The notes under the pieces: model-generated
Database searches by the model: none
What the model was told of the DNA's origin: nothing
Seen by the model: the letters and a program-made list of their open reading frames with translations, nothing else
Position numbers and translations under genes: made by a program
From: Actinomadura chibensis NBRC 106107
GTDB lineage: Bacteria > Actinomycetota > Actinomycetes > Streptosporangiales > Streptosporangiaceae
NCBI RefSeq assembly: GCF_001552135.1
Contig: NZ_BCQP01000016.1
Span: 186,001-250,000, forward strand
Reading direction: 5' to 3'
DNA length: 64,000 bases
Shown: positions 1 through 7,793 of the stretch, piece by piece
How the letters are laid out: each line of letters opens with the position of its first letter
Numbering within the stretch: the first letter of the stretch is position 1

Positions 1-157
1 GCAGGTAGCTGACGTTGCCGGGTTCGAGCGGGTTGAGATGGATGCCGCGGAAGATCGCCGGCAGCGAGATGATCACGATCGAGGAGTTGACCGTTGCCAG
101 CAGCATGCCCAGTGTCGTATTGCTCAGCGCGATCCACGGATAGTGCTTGGACGGCAC
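1..157 (-). CDS. MFS drug exporter, DHA2 (EmrB/QacA-like) family, N-terminal part
   Basis: The reverse strand from 157 encodes about 52 residues beginning [18 protein letters not shown] and then a first membrane segment followed by [14 protein letters not shown]. This is the typical first transmembrane helix of 14-helix DHA2 proton-driven exporters (TM1 with the ATVNSSIV stretch, then the first periplasmic loop). The GTG start at 157 is preceded by GGGAGGGG at about 7 bases. The gene runs off the left edge, so substrate and full length cannot be judged. The family exports drugs or small metabolites across the cytoplasmic membrane. No regulator is seen on its upstream side within the window. 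Confidence 0.75.
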   Translation of the reverse strand, partial: MPSKHYPWIALSNTTLGMLLATVNSSIVIISLPAIFRGIHLNPLEPGNVSYL

Positions 158-258
158 GTCCCGAACCCCTCCCGGTCGTCGGGCAGATAGTTTCTTCCGC
201 TAACTAATCATAAGCGGATGCCGACTCGCGAGGCGGGCGCCGGGGTGGCCGGAAAACG

Positions 259-299
259 CGGAGGGCGCCTCCGCCCGCTTGGGACAGAGGCGCCCTCCG
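259..299 (-). terminator. Intrinsic terminator-like hairpin after the PEBP gene
   Basis: A perfect 13-bp inverted repeat (259-271 with 287-299, stem CGGAGGGCGCCTC) has a 15-base loop. It lies 37 bases beyond the stop of the PEBP-family gene on the minus strand and before the MFS gene. There is no clear U-tract, as is common in GC-rich actinobacteria. Confidence 0.6.
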
Positions 300-335
300 G
301 CGCGTTCTCCGCGCGCTCTCAGGCGGCGCCGCGGC

Positions 336-953
336 TCAGGACTCGCCGGAGACCTTGGTCGTCGCGATCGTCGCCTTGGCGATGACATCGGCCGCGGCAC
401 GGGTCGTGGATTTGTCGTTCAGTTCGGTGAGCGTCGCGCGGTTGAGCGCGTAGAGGGTGAATTCGTAGGTGTTCACCGAAGAGGGCGAGCACGGCCCCTG
501 ATATCCGAAGAGGCTCGCGCTTCCGCGGTAATAGACCTGCCGCGAGCCCTTCGGGACCGTCGGCTGGTAGACGTGCTCGACGTTCTGCGGGAGCGCGGCG
601 ACGTCCGGCGGGATGTCGTAGATGATCCAGTGGAGCAGGGCGTTGTTGTCGAGGTCCCGCATGATGATCGCGTAGCTCTTCGCCTCGGCCGGTCCGCCAG
701 ACCACGCGAACGGCGGCGACTCGTTCTTCTTGCCCGGATCGTTGTCGCCGCTGCTGGTGCACTCGTGCACCTTCGGGATCATCCCGCCGGGCGGGAAGGC
801 GCTGCTCGTGATGGTGAACGCGGCCCGCTTCGGGGCCGCCGGCGCGGGCGCTGCGGGGTCCGGCGCGGCCGGCGCGGGCGCGGCGGCGGCCACCGGCGCG
901 GCCGCGGCGCAGACGACGAGCAGGACGGATGAGACGGTTCGCTTGATGATCAC
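336..953 (-). CDS. Secreted PEBP / YbhB-YbcL family protein
   Basis: This 205-residue protein belongs to the phosphatidylethanolamine-binding (Raf kinase inhibitor-like) family. Residues 1-24 form a signal peptide, followed by an Ala/Pro-rich linker to about residue 42. The folded domain follows, with the YbhB/YbcL landmarks PPFAWSGGP, the ligand-site stretch YAIIMRDLDN, LLHWIIYDIP and GYQGPCSP. The GTG start at 953 has AGGAG at about 8 bases. Bacterial members bind small anionic ligands; the exact role of secreted copies is not established. It is a single-gene unit ended by the hairpin at 259-299. Confidence 0.85.
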   Translation of the reverse strand: MIIKRTVSSVLLVVCAAAAPVAAAAPAPAAPDPAAPAPAAPKRAAFTITSSAFPPGGMIPKVHECTSSGDNDPGKKNESPPFAWSGGPAEAKSYAIIMRDLDNNALLHWIIYDIPPDVAALPQNVEHVYQPTVPKGSRQVYYRGSASLFGYQGPCSPSSVNTYEFTLYALNRATLTELNDKSTTRAAADVIAKATIATTKVSGES

Positions 954-1169
954 GGAGGGCTCCTAAGAATGGCAGTGATCCTGACGCCCCGCCCTTTTTC
1001 CTCGCCGTTGGCCGAAGTGTAGGAACCGGGGCCGGGGGCGGCCATCGCAAACCGTGCCGGATCGACCGCCCGCGTCGGCTGCGGTTTCCCGCCGGGGAAC
1101 GCGCGTCCTTGTCGGTCCCTGCCAACCGGACGGCCGGTCCGGCGCGCTTCATTCAATGGGGGCGGGGCG

Positions 1170-2267
1170 TCAATGCGCGAACGCGGACCCGCATTGCCGT
1201 GGCCCGGCGTTCGCGGTCACCAGATCTCCGTCGACGACCCTGCCGAACGCGTCGATACCGCCGAGGCACGCGTATCGCGGCCGGTCCCCGGCGGCGGAGA
1301 GCGCGACGAAGTCGACCGAGCCCGCCTTGGTCTCGGTGGTGTGCGTCACGCGCATCGGCTTCCCCTCGGCGAACCCGAAGGTGACGACCCGCCCCGGCTC
1401 CTTCATGACCCCGTAGCCCGTGCGCCCGTCCTCGTCCATGACGGCGGCGGTGACGACTCCCGGGCCGTCCGGCTGGCGGAAGAGGACGCGGCCCGCCCGC
1501 AGGTCGGCGCCCTTCGCGCGGGTGTCGAGGGCGTACACGGTGGCGTCGGCGACGTCCCGCCCGATCCGGCCGAGGCCGCTCTCGAACTCCGGGGACGCGG
1601 TCGGCGGCACGTCGCTGACGGCGTATCCGAGCGTCCGGCCGTCGCCGGCCCAGACGATGTCGCCGAGGACGGCCGGGCCGGGAGTGCTCCACGTCCGGCG
1701 GCGCCCGGACCGGAGGTCGAGGACGGTCAGCGCGGCGCTCGGACGCGCGTCGCCGGCGCAGGGCGCGGTGGCGTAGGCGATCCGGTCGCCGTCCGGGCTG
1801 AGCGCCGGTCCGGCGACGCGCGCGGGCGTGCCGCCCCCGCCCACCGGCCTGAGGCCCGTCACCCGGCCGCCGCCGGTGAGCCGGAACCGGTAGAGGACGG
1901 ACTCGCACGGCGCGTCCCGCGTGGACACGACCACGAACGTGTTCCCCGGACCGGCGAGGATCTCCTCCGCCGCCCCGGCGGACGGGGACGGCCGCGCGAC
2001 CGAGTCCACCAGCCGGTCCCGCCCGTCCGGCCCGGGCACCGACCGGACCTCGAACCACGGCTCCGGCCCCGGGCCCCGCGGGACGGAGCGCCCGACCGTG
2101 AGGATGAAGCGCGGTCTCGCGGCGGGCGCGCCGGGCGCGGCGGGCTCGTCCGCCAGCAGGTTCGCCGCGCCGACGGAGCCCGCGACGGCCGCGGCCACCG
2201 CGACCGGCGCCGCCCAGCGCCGCACCCGCCAGGACACCGGATCACGGCCGCGCGCATCGTCCGCCAT
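1170..2267 (-). CDS. Membrane-anchored beta-propeller-like protein of unknown function
   Basis: This 365-residue protein has a short basic N-terminus, one hydrophobic segment at about residues 18-40, and then an exported domain. The exported part carries TolB/WD40-like sequence, for example ALSPDGDRIAYATAPC and VWAGDGRTLGYAVSDVPP. These are degenerate propeller blades in which S-P-D-G-x-x-I-A-Y recurs. No catalytic motif is visible. Such anchored propellers in actinobacteria are usually unannotated and may bind peptides or cell-wall material. The gene stands between a SnoaL-like gene 45 bases upstream and an intergenic gap of 216 bases in which I see no gene. Confidence 0.6.
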   Translation of the reverse strand: MADDARGRDPVSWRVRRWAAPVAVAAAVAGSVGAANLLADEPAAPGAPAARPRFILTVGRSVPRGPGPEPWFEVRSVPGPDGRDRLVDSVARPSPSAGAAEEILAGPGNTFVVVSTRDAPCESVLYRFRLTGGGRVTGLRPVGGGGTPARVAGPALSPDGDRIAYATAPCAGDARPSAALTVLDLRSGRRRTWSTPGPAVLGDIVWAGDGRTLGYAVSDVPPTASPEFESGLGRIGRDVADATVYALDTRAKGADLRAGRVLFRQPDGPGVVTAAVMDEDGRTGYGVMKEPGRVVTFGFAEGKPMRVTHTTETKAGSVDFVALSAAGDRPRYACLGGIDAFGRVVDGDLVTANAGPRQCGSAFAH

Positions 2268-2312
2268 GTGATGATCATGCCGCCCGGCGGCGGCCGCGCG
2301 CGCGGCTTTCGG

Positions 2313-2756
2313 CTAATCCGCGGCCCGCCTGATCTCGTCGATCAGCAGGTCGGCGTCGCCGCGGGCCAGGTAGGTGCGGATCGGGTCGATGTAGTCGCGC
2401 GACTCGACGATCTCGCCGTCCCGGATCCGCATCACGAACACGCAGGGCACCCGCGCCGTCGCCCCGCCGGGGCGCTCGAACTCGTACGCGAACTCGGCGA
2501 TGATCACTTCCGGGTCGGTCGTCTCGTGCACGACGGGATCGACGACGCGCCGCTTCGGCAGCGTCGGGCGCACCTCCGGCGGGACGCCGAAGTGCTCCGC
2601 GAGCTCGGCGCGCGCGGTCAGCGGCGCGGACTCCGGCGTCGCCATCGGGTGCCGGACGTCGGTCGCCTCCGCGTAGAGGCCCGGCAGCTCGTCGAAGCGG
2701 GCCTCGGCCACGCCGTGGACGAGCCGGAGGAACACCTCGCGCGGCGTCGGGCTCAT
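2313..2756 (-). CDS. SnoaL-like / NTF2-fold small protein
   Basis: This 147-residue protein has the cone-shaped NTF2-like (SnoaL) pattern: an N-terminal helix, YAEATDVRHPMA, and a C-terminal sheet with VMRIRDGEIVESRDYIDP, which is diagnostic of the fold. Family members are small cyclases, isomerases or ligand-binding proteins, and no specific reaction can be assigned here. The start at 2756 overlaps the stop of the SRPBCC gene by ATGA, so the two are translationally coupled in the ArsR operon. Confidence 0.8.
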   Translation of the reverse strand: MSPTPREVFLRLVHGVAEARFDELPGLYAEATDVRHPMATPESAPLTARAELAEHFGVPPEVRPTLPKRRVVDPVVHETTDPEVIIAEFAYEFERPGGATARVPCVFVMRIRDGEIVESRDYIDPIRTYLARGDADLLIDEIRRAAD

Positions 2757-3394
2757 GAGGCCTCCGGGCTTCCGGTGTAGGCGGCGATGGTGCGGTCGGC
2801 GGAGGCGCGGGCGGCGGCCTGGTCCGCGCCCGACGCGACGTGGGCCTCGTACCAGCTCTCGCCGCTCAGCCGGGAGAACTCCCTGCCCTCGTCCGACGCG
2901 GCCCACGCCTCCCCGTAGGCGGCGCGGACGTCCTCGCCGGTCCGCAGGTGGAGGGCGAGGCCGAGGAACCCCTGATCCCAGCCGATGCCGACGGCGCCGG
3001 GGCCGAACCTGGCCCAGATGTCCTCGTCGACGTGGGCGATGTGCTCCAGCTCGAAGCGGGACCGGCCGTCCGGCTCGGGGGTCAGCCGGACCTCGATCCA
3101 ACTGGTCTGGCCGCCGAACTCCCAGGTGGCGAAGAAGCCCTTCGGCGGGTCGCAGCGCTCGATCGTCCCGCCCGCGTTGCCCTCAAGCTGGTACCGGCCG
3201 CCGAGCCGCAGGTCGCCGGAGACCGGCAGGAACCAGCGGGCGATGCGCTCGGGGTCGGTGACGGCGTTCCACAGGTCGTCGATGCTCGTGTCGTAGGTCT
3301 GGCTGATGGTCGCGGTGCGCGCCTCACCGGCTTCGAGCACCCGCTCGCCGACCCTGCGGCTCACGGCGTTGATCTGGCCGGACACGTCGATCAT
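2753..3394 (-). CDS. SRPBCC (AHSA1/START-like) domain protein
   Basis: This 213-residue protein is an activator-of-Hsp90-homology-like SRPBCC protein. After about 28 N-terminal residues the domain begins at ISQTYDTSIDDLWNAVTDPE and continues with RIARWFLPVSGDLRLGGRY and the strand WEFGGQTSWIEVRL. A C-terminal helical extension from about residue 160 to 213 is longer than in the minimal domain. In actinobacteria this family is very often paired with an ArsR regulator, as here. The ligand is unknown. The start overlaps the ArsR stop and the end overlaps the SnoaL-like start, giving a three-gene operon. Confidence 0.85.
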   Translation of the reverse strand: MIDVSGQINAVSRRVGERVLEAGEARTATISQTYDTSIDDLWNAVTDPERIARWFLPVSGDLRLGGRYQLEGNAGGTIERCDPPKGFFATWEFGGQTSWIEVRLTPEPDGRSRFELEHIAHVDEDIWARFGPGAVGIGWDQGFLGLALHLRTGEDVRAAYGEAWAASDEGREFSRLSGESWYEAHVASGADQAAARASADRTIAAYTGSPEAS

Positions 3395-3801
3395 AGCTCG
3401 CTCCCTGGGGCGTCGTGCTGCTTGTCGTCGGGCTGCTTGTCATCGTGCTGCTTGTCGTCGTCCTGTTCGCGGCGTGCGCGCTTGCCGCGGGCGATCTCGG
3501 TCGCCAGGGCGTCCAGATGCGGCGTCCAGAACCGGCGGAACCGGTCGAGCCAGGCGTCGATCTCCTGGAGCGGCGCGGCGTCGACGGCGTAGAGCCGCCG
3601 GGCGCCGTCCGCCCGGACGACCGCGAACCCGGCGTCCCGCAGCACCCGCAGGTGCTGCGACACGGCCGGCTGCGAGATACCGAACTCCGCTCGGATGACG
3701 CCCGACACGTCCCCGGCCGACCGCTCGCCCTCGGCGAGCAGTTCCAGGATCCGGCGGCGCACTGGGTCACCCAGCACATCGAACGCGTGCACGAGGGACA
3801 A
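3391..3801 (-). CDS. ArsR-family winged-helix regulator
   Basis: This is a winged-helix repressor of the metal-independent ArsR subgroup that pairs with SRPBCC genes. The HTH reads FGISQPAVSQHLRVLRDAGF, followed by a wing with VVRADGARRLYAVD. No metal-binding cysteine motif is seen. A TTG start at 3801 has CGAGG about 7 bases upstream; GTG at 3792 is an alternative. A longer reading would begin inside the palindrome at 3813-3826, which argues against it. The C-terminus is a charged tail made of repeated DDKQH units. It is the first gene of the ArsR-SRPBCC-SnoaL operon and is probably autoregulated. Confidence 0.85.
   Translation of the reverse strand: MSLVHAFDVLGDPVRRRILELLAEGERSAGDVSGVIRAEFGISQPAVSQHLRVLRDAGFAVVRADGARRLYAVDAAPLQEIDAWLDRFRRFWTPHLDALATEIARGKRARREQDDDKQHDDKQPDDKQHDAPGSEL
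3415..3459. repeat. Three 15-bp in-frame tandem repeats in the ArsR tail
   Basis: Three copies of GTGCTGCTTGTCGTC (3415-3429, 3430-3444 with changes, 3445-3459) encode the repeated DDKQH/DDKQP units at the end of the ArsR protein. The unit length keeps the frame, so copy number could change without breaking the gene. Confidence 0.8.
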
Positions 3802-3812
3802 GCTACAGCCTC

Positions 3813-3826
3813 GGCTTATATAAGCC
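3813..3826. promoter_or_regulatory. Candidate ArsR operator
   Basis: GGCTTATATAAGCC is a perfect 14-bp palindrome, 12 bases upstream of the proposed ArsR start, in an AT-rich island within very GC-rich DNA. ArsR repressors bind such short palindromes over their own promoter, so autoregulation is likely. The site also faces the stop of the FMN reductase gene. Confidence 0.6.
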
Positions 3827-3843
3827 AAGCCTTAAACAAGCTT

Positions 3844-4443
3844 CTAGGGGCGGGCCGTCCCGGACAGCAGCTTCTCGAACGGGACCGGGTCGTCGTACGG
3901 GTCGGCCTTCGCCGGGGCGGGCCGCGCGCCCATCAGCGCGGCCAGCTCGCCTCCGGCGCGGGCGACGCGGTCGGCGAGGCCCTCGCCGCCGCCCCAGTCC
4001 TCGGACGCGGCGTACACGGCGGTGGGGACGACGTTCGCGCGCAGGTACGCGAACAACGGGCGCATCGCGAAGTCGATGGCGAGCGAGTGCCGCTCGGTGC
4101 CGCCGGTCGCGCCGAGCAGCACGGGCTTGCCCTCCATGGGGTCGCGTTCGAGGACGTCGAAGAACGTCTTGAACAGCCCGCTGTAGGACGCGTTGAAGAT
4201 CGGCGTGACGGCGATGAGGCCGTCCGCCGCCGCGACGGCCTCCACGGCGGCGCGCAGCGGGCCGGACGGGAAGCCGGTGAGCGTCGCGTCCACCATGGCG
4301 TGCGCGTGGTCGCGCAACTCGATCGTCGTGGCGTCCACGCCGCCGGGCAGCGCCCCGGCGGTCGCGGCGGCGAGCCGGTCGGCGAGCAGCCGCGTGGACG
4401 ACGGCTGCCCGAGCCCGGCGGAGACGACGGCGAGCCTGGTCAT
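3844..4443 (-). CDS. NADPH-dependent FMN reductase, LLM-partner (CE1759) type
   Basis: This 199-residue flavodoxin-like reductase starts with MTRLAVVSAGLGQPSSTRLL, the phosphate-binding loop of the NADPH-dependent FMN reductase family. It also contains the conserved stretch ITPIFNASYSGLFKTFFDVL and the loop LGATGGTERH. It would reduce FMN in the cytosol and hand it to the neighbouring LLM monooxygenase. Its start overlaps the stop of that gene by ATGA, which supports a two-component flavin system. Length is normal for the family. Confidence 0.88.
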   Translation of the reverse strand: MTRLAVVSAGLGQPSSTRLLADRLAAATAGALPGGVDATTIELRDHAHAMVDATLTGFPSGPLRAAVEAVAAADGLIAVTPIFNASYSGLFKTFFDVLERDPMEGKPVLLGATGGTERHSLAIDFAMRPLFAYLRANVVPTAVYAASEDWGGGEGLADRVARAGGELAALMGARPAPAKADPYDDPVPFEKLLSGTARP

Positions 4444-5534
4444 CGTGCCTCCTCGGTGATCTGCGCGGCGCGGGTCCGCTCGGCGTGGGTCGGCGCGGTC
4501 GCCGGGACGTGCGCCGGGCGGAGCGCCTCGAACTCCTTGCGCAGCACCGGGACGACCTCCTCCCCCAGCAGGTCGATCTGCTCCAGGACGGTCTTCAGCG
4601 GCAGCCCCGCGTGGTCCATCAGGAACAGCTGCCGCTGGTAGTCACCGAAGGAGTCGCGGAAGGTCAGGGTCTTGTCGATGACCTCCTGCGGGCTGCCGAC
4701 CGTCAGCGGCGTCTCCGCGGTGAACTCCTCCAGCGACGGCCCGTGCCCGTACACCGGCGCGTTGTCGAAGTACGGACGGAACTCGCGGACGGCGTCCTGC
4801 GAGTTCTTCCGCATGAACACCTGCCCGCCGAGCCCCACGATGGCCTGGTCGGCCGAGCCGTGGCCGTAGTGCTCGAAGCGCTGGCGGTAGAGGCCGATCA
4901 GCCGCTGGAAGTGCTCCTTCGGCCAGAAGATGTGGTTGGCGAAGAAGCCGTCGCCGTAGTAGGCGGCCTGCTCCGCGATCTCCGGGCTGCGGATCGAGCC
5001 GTGCCAGACGAACGGCGGCACCCCGTCCAGCGGGCGCGGGGTCGAGGTGAACGACTGGAGCGGCGTGCGGAACCTGCCCTCCCAGTCGACGGACTCCTCG
5101 CGCCAGAGGCGGTGCAGCAGGTGGTAGTTCTCGATGGCGAGGTCGATGCCGTCGCGGATGTCCTTGCCGAACCACGGGTAGACGGGGGCGGTGTTGCCGC
5201 GTCCCATCATCAGGTCGACCCGGCCGCCCGCGAGGTGCTGGAGCATCGCGAAGTCCTCGGCGATCTTCACCGGGTCGTTGGTGGTGATCAGCGTGGTCGC
5301 GGTGGACAGGATCAGCCGCTCGGTCCGCGCCGCGACGTAGCCGAGCATGGTCGTCGGGGAGGACGGCACGAACGGCGGGTTGTGGTGCTCGCCGGTGGCG
5401 AACACGTCGAGCCCGGCCTCCTCGGCCTTCTCCGCGATCGCGACCATGGCCTGGATCCGTTCGGCCTCGGACGGGACGCGTCCGGTCGTCGGGTCGGGGG
5501 TGACGTCCCCGACCGAGAAGATCCCGAACTGCAT
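4440..5534 (-). CDS. LLM-class flavin-dependent monooxygenase (CE1758 type)
   Basis: This 364-residue TIM-barrel protein begins MQFGIFSVGDVTPDPTTG, the standard opening of bacterial luciferase-like monooxygenases. It carries GLDVFATGEHHNPPFV and TATTLITTNDPVKIAEDFAM, and the flavin-binding HGSIRSPEIAEQAAYYGDG. The ATG at 5534 has GGAGG 5-6 bases upstream; a longer reading to 5591 would swallow the operator-like sequence and is less likely. The partner FMN reductase overlaps at the 3' end. FMN or F420 use cannot be decided by eye, though the reductase partner favours FMN. The substrate is unknown. Confidence 0.87.
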   Translation of the reverse strand: MQFGIFSVGDVTPDPTTGRVPSEAERIQAMVAIAEKAEEAGLDVFATGEHHNPPFVPSSPTTMLGYVAARTERLILSTATTLITTNDPVKIAEDFAMLQHLAGGRVDLMMGRGNTAPVYPWFGKDIRDGIDLAIENYHLLHRLWREESVDWEGRFRTPLQSFTSTPRPLDGVPPFVWHGSIRSPEIAEQAAYYGDGFFANHIFWPKEHFQRLIGLYRQRFEHYGHGSADQAIVGLGGQVFMRKNSQDAVREFRPYFDNAPVYGHGPSLEEFTAETPLTVGSPQEVIDKTLTFRDSFGDYQRQLFLMDHAGLPLKTVLEQIDLLGEEVVPVLRKEFEALRPAHVPATAPTHAERTRAAQITEEAR

Positions 5535-5551
5535 GCCGGCCTCCAAAATAG

Positions 5552-5571
5552 TAGAACGTTCAATCATTCTA
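5552..5571. promoter_or_regulatory. Inverted repeat in front of the LLM monooxygenase gene
   Basis: The stretch begins TAGAA and ends TTCTA and contains the 8-bp palindrome GAACGTTC (5554-5561). It lies 18 bases before the LLM start in an AT-rich promoter region. A TetR-type repressor site is plausible, but no candidate regulator is adjacent. Confidence 0.4.
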
Positions 5572-5606
5572 GGGGAACCGGCCAGGCCCACCCCGTATTC
5601 CTGGAC

Positions 5607-6749
5607 CTATGCGGGCGTCGGGGCAGGGGCGGGGGCGGGCAGGAAGAGGCGTCCGGTCAGCGCGCCGCCCGCGGTCTTCACCGCGGCGACCGCCCAGGCC
5701 GCGACGAGCAGCAGGTAGAGCGCGACGGCGAGGTGGGCGAGCGCGTCCAGGCCGGTCGCCCGGGCGAGCCCCGACGCGCCCGTCACGCACGTCCCGACCG
5801 GGAAGGTGAACGCCCAACACGTCATCGCGAACGGCATCCCGCGGCGCATCGCGCGCAGGTTCGCCGTCCCGGCGATGACCAGCCAGAACACCGCGAACCC
5901 GAGGACGGGCGCGCCGTACAGGACGGCGAAGGCGCGCATCGCGGCGGCGTACCCGGGGGCGGCGCCGCCCGCCGCGTCGCCGAGCTGGACGACCGCCGTC
6001 GTCGACTGCCCGAGCGGTCCGAGCACGAGGAACAGCGTCGGCGTGAGGACGGTCGGCAGCGGCCGCCCGGCGGCGAGCCGCGTCCAGATCCCGGGGAGCA
6101 GGACGAGCGTCGCCAGCAGGCTCGCCCCGAACATCCCGTAGCAGCCGTAGAGGAGCGTGGCGCGGGCCTGGCCGTCCGGCAGGTGCGGGACGAGCGCCGG
6201 CCCGAGCGCGGCGGCGACCATGGGCGCGACGACGGGGAGCAGCCACGTCGGGTCCGCCGAGCCGGGTTCGAGCCGGTGCCGGGTGATCATCAGGTAGGGG
6301 ACGCCCGCGGCGACGGCGAGGGCGTAGACCGTCCCGAGGGTCCAGAGGACGGCGTCCAGCGCGACGGCCGGTCCGGCGCCGAGGACGCCGGGGCCGAGCA
6401 CGAGCGTCCCGTAGCCGACGGCGAGCAGCGCCATCGGCGGGCAGCCGTAGAAGACGGCGGTCGCGGGGTTGTCCAGGAGCTGGAACCGCGCCACGTCCGG
6501 GTGCCGGACGAGATGGACCGCCCGCGCCGCCATCAGCGCCGCCAGCATCGCGAACGCGACCGCCCACACGGCGACGGCGAAGGCGTGCCGCCCGGGGAAG
6601 GCGACCGGCAGCGCCGCCGCGCCGTTCGCGACGATCGACGTGCCCATGACGGCCGCGTACCAGTTCGGCCCGAGGTGCCGGAACGCGTCCGCCGGACGTT
6701 CGAGCTCGCCCAGCAGCGGGCCGCGCGCCGGCGCGGTGAGGAGTCCCAT
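5607..6749 (-). CDS. TDT-family (TehA/SLAC1-like) membrane transporter
   Basis: This 380-residue protein has about ten hydrophobic segments. It has the family landmarks LGPNWYAAVMGTSIVA in the first helix and MTCWAFTFPVGTCVTGA in the ninth. The family includes tellurite-resistance/dicarboxylate transporters, sulfite exporters and anion channels. The GPNW and FPVG signatures fit the sulfite-export/tellurite-resistance branch, but the substrate is inference. The gene is divergent from a LysR regulator 93 bases away, which likely controls it. A C-terminal Ala-Pro tail is cytoplasmic or low-complexity. Confidence 0.82.
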   Translation of the reverse strand: MGLLTAPARGPLLGELERPADAFRHLGPNWYAAVMGTSIVANGAAALPVAFPGRHAFAVAVWAVAFAMLAALMAARAVHLVRHPDVARFQLLDNPATAVFYGCPPMALLAVGYGTLVLGPGVLGAGPAVALDAVLWTLGTVYALAVAAGVPYLMITRHRLEPGSADPTWLLPVVAPMVAAALGPALVPHLPDGQARATLLYGCYGMFGASLLATLVLLPGIWTRLAAGRPLPTVLTPTLFLVLGPLGQSTTAVVQLGDAAGGAAPGYAAAMRAFAVLYGAPVLGFAVFWLVIAGTANLRAMRRGMPFAMTCWAFTFPVGTCVTGASGLARATGLDALAHLAVALYLLLVAAWAVAAVKTAGGALTGRLFLPAPAPAPTPA

Positions 6750-6798
6750 GCCCTCAAGGCTGGGCCCGGCCCGGGCGCGTCGGTAGAGGTCATCGGCC

Positions 6799-6810
6799 TA
6801 TGAGGGCATA
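6799..6810. promoter_or_regulatory. Candidate LysR site between TDT transporter and lysR
   Basis: TATGAGGGCATA has perfect TATG/CATA arms and lies 33 bases upstream of the LysR start in the only AT-richer part of the 93-bp divergent intergenic region. LysR regulators commonly bind such spaced inverted arms between themselves and their target. Confidence 0.4.
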
Positions 6811-6842
6811 AGGCGAGGTTATGGGCGACGTAGGATCGGGGC

Positions 6843-7793
6843 ATGGCCGACGACTCGTCCCCGCACGCCCCGGTGGCGCGGCGCGTGCCCGACCTCGGCG
6901 CGCTGGAGCTGCTGCTCGCGGTCGTCCGGCTGGGCAGCGTCGGGCGGGCCGCCGCCGAGCTCGGCGTCACCCAGCCCGCCGCGAGCGCCCGGATCCGCGC
7001 GATGGAGCGGCAGGTCGGCGTCGCGCTGCTGGACCGGTCGCCGCGCGGGTCCCGGCCGACCGAGGCGGGCGCGCTGGTCGCCGAGTGGGCCCGGCAGGTG
7101 GTCGGCGCGGCCGAGGAGCTGGCGGCGGGCGTCGAGGCGCTGCGCGAGCGGCGGGACGGGCGGCTGCGCGTCGCGGCGAGCCTGACCGTCGCCGAGTACC
7201 TGATGCCGGGCTGGCTGGTGACGCTGAAGTCGGTCCGCCCGGGGGTGGCGGTGACGCTGAGCGCCGCCAACTCGACCGTCGTCGCCGAGCAGGTCCGCGA
7301 CGGCGCCGCCGACCTCGGCTTCGTCGAGGGGACGCGGACGCCCGCCGGGCTGCACGGCACGGTCGTCGCCGCCGACCGGCTCGTCGTCGTGGTCGCGCCC
7401 CGGCACCGCTGGGCCCGCCGCCGCTCCGGGGTGTCCGCGGCGGAGCTGGCGGCGACGCCGCTCGTCCTGCGCGAGCGGGGGTCGGGGACGCGCGAGGTGC
7501 TCGACCGCGCCCTCGCCGCGCACGGCGGGACGGCGCCGCCGCTGCTGCAGCTCGCGTCCACTACGGCGCTGAAGTCGGCCGCCGCGTCGGGCGCGGGCCC
7601 GGTCGTGGTGAGCGACCTCGCCGTCGCGGACGAGCTGTCGGCCGGACGGCTGGTCGCGGTGCCCGTCCCGGAGCTGGACCTGTCGCGGCCGCTGCGCGCG
7701 GTGTGGCCCGCCGGGCGGCGCCCGTCCGGTCCGGCGCGGGACCTGCTGGGCCTCACGCGCGGCGGCACGCGCCCGGGAACGCGTCCCGGTTAG
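6843..7793 (+). CDS. LysR-family transcriptional regulator
   Basis: This 316-residue protein has the LysR winged HTH near residues 20-78: ELLLAVVRLGSVGRAAAELG, then TQPAASARIRAMERQVGVAL and LDRSPRGSRPTEAG. An inducer-binding domain follows, with LRVAASLTVAEYLMP and VNSTVVAEQVRDGAADLGFVEG-like sequence. It is transcribed away from the TDT transporter and is the probable regulator of that gene; the inducer is unknown. The tail after about residue 300 is Gly/Arg/Pro-rich. Its TAG stop overlaps the TAA stop of the convergent YceI gene. Confidence 0.9.
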   Translation: MADDSSPHAPVARRVPDLGALELLLAVVRLGSVGRAAAELGVTQPAASARIRAMERQVGVALLDRSPRGSRPTEAGALVAEWARQVVGAAEELAAGVEALRERRDGRLRVAASLTVAEYLMPGWLVTLKSVRPGVAVTLSAANSTVVAEQVRDGAADLGFVEGTRTPAGLHGTVVAADRLVVVVAPRHRWARRRSGVSAAELAATPLVLRERGSGTREVLDRALAAHGGTAPPLLQLASTTALKSAAASGAGPVVVSDLAVADELSAGRLVAVPVPELDLSRPLRAVWPAGRRPSGPARDLLGLTRGGTRPGTRPG

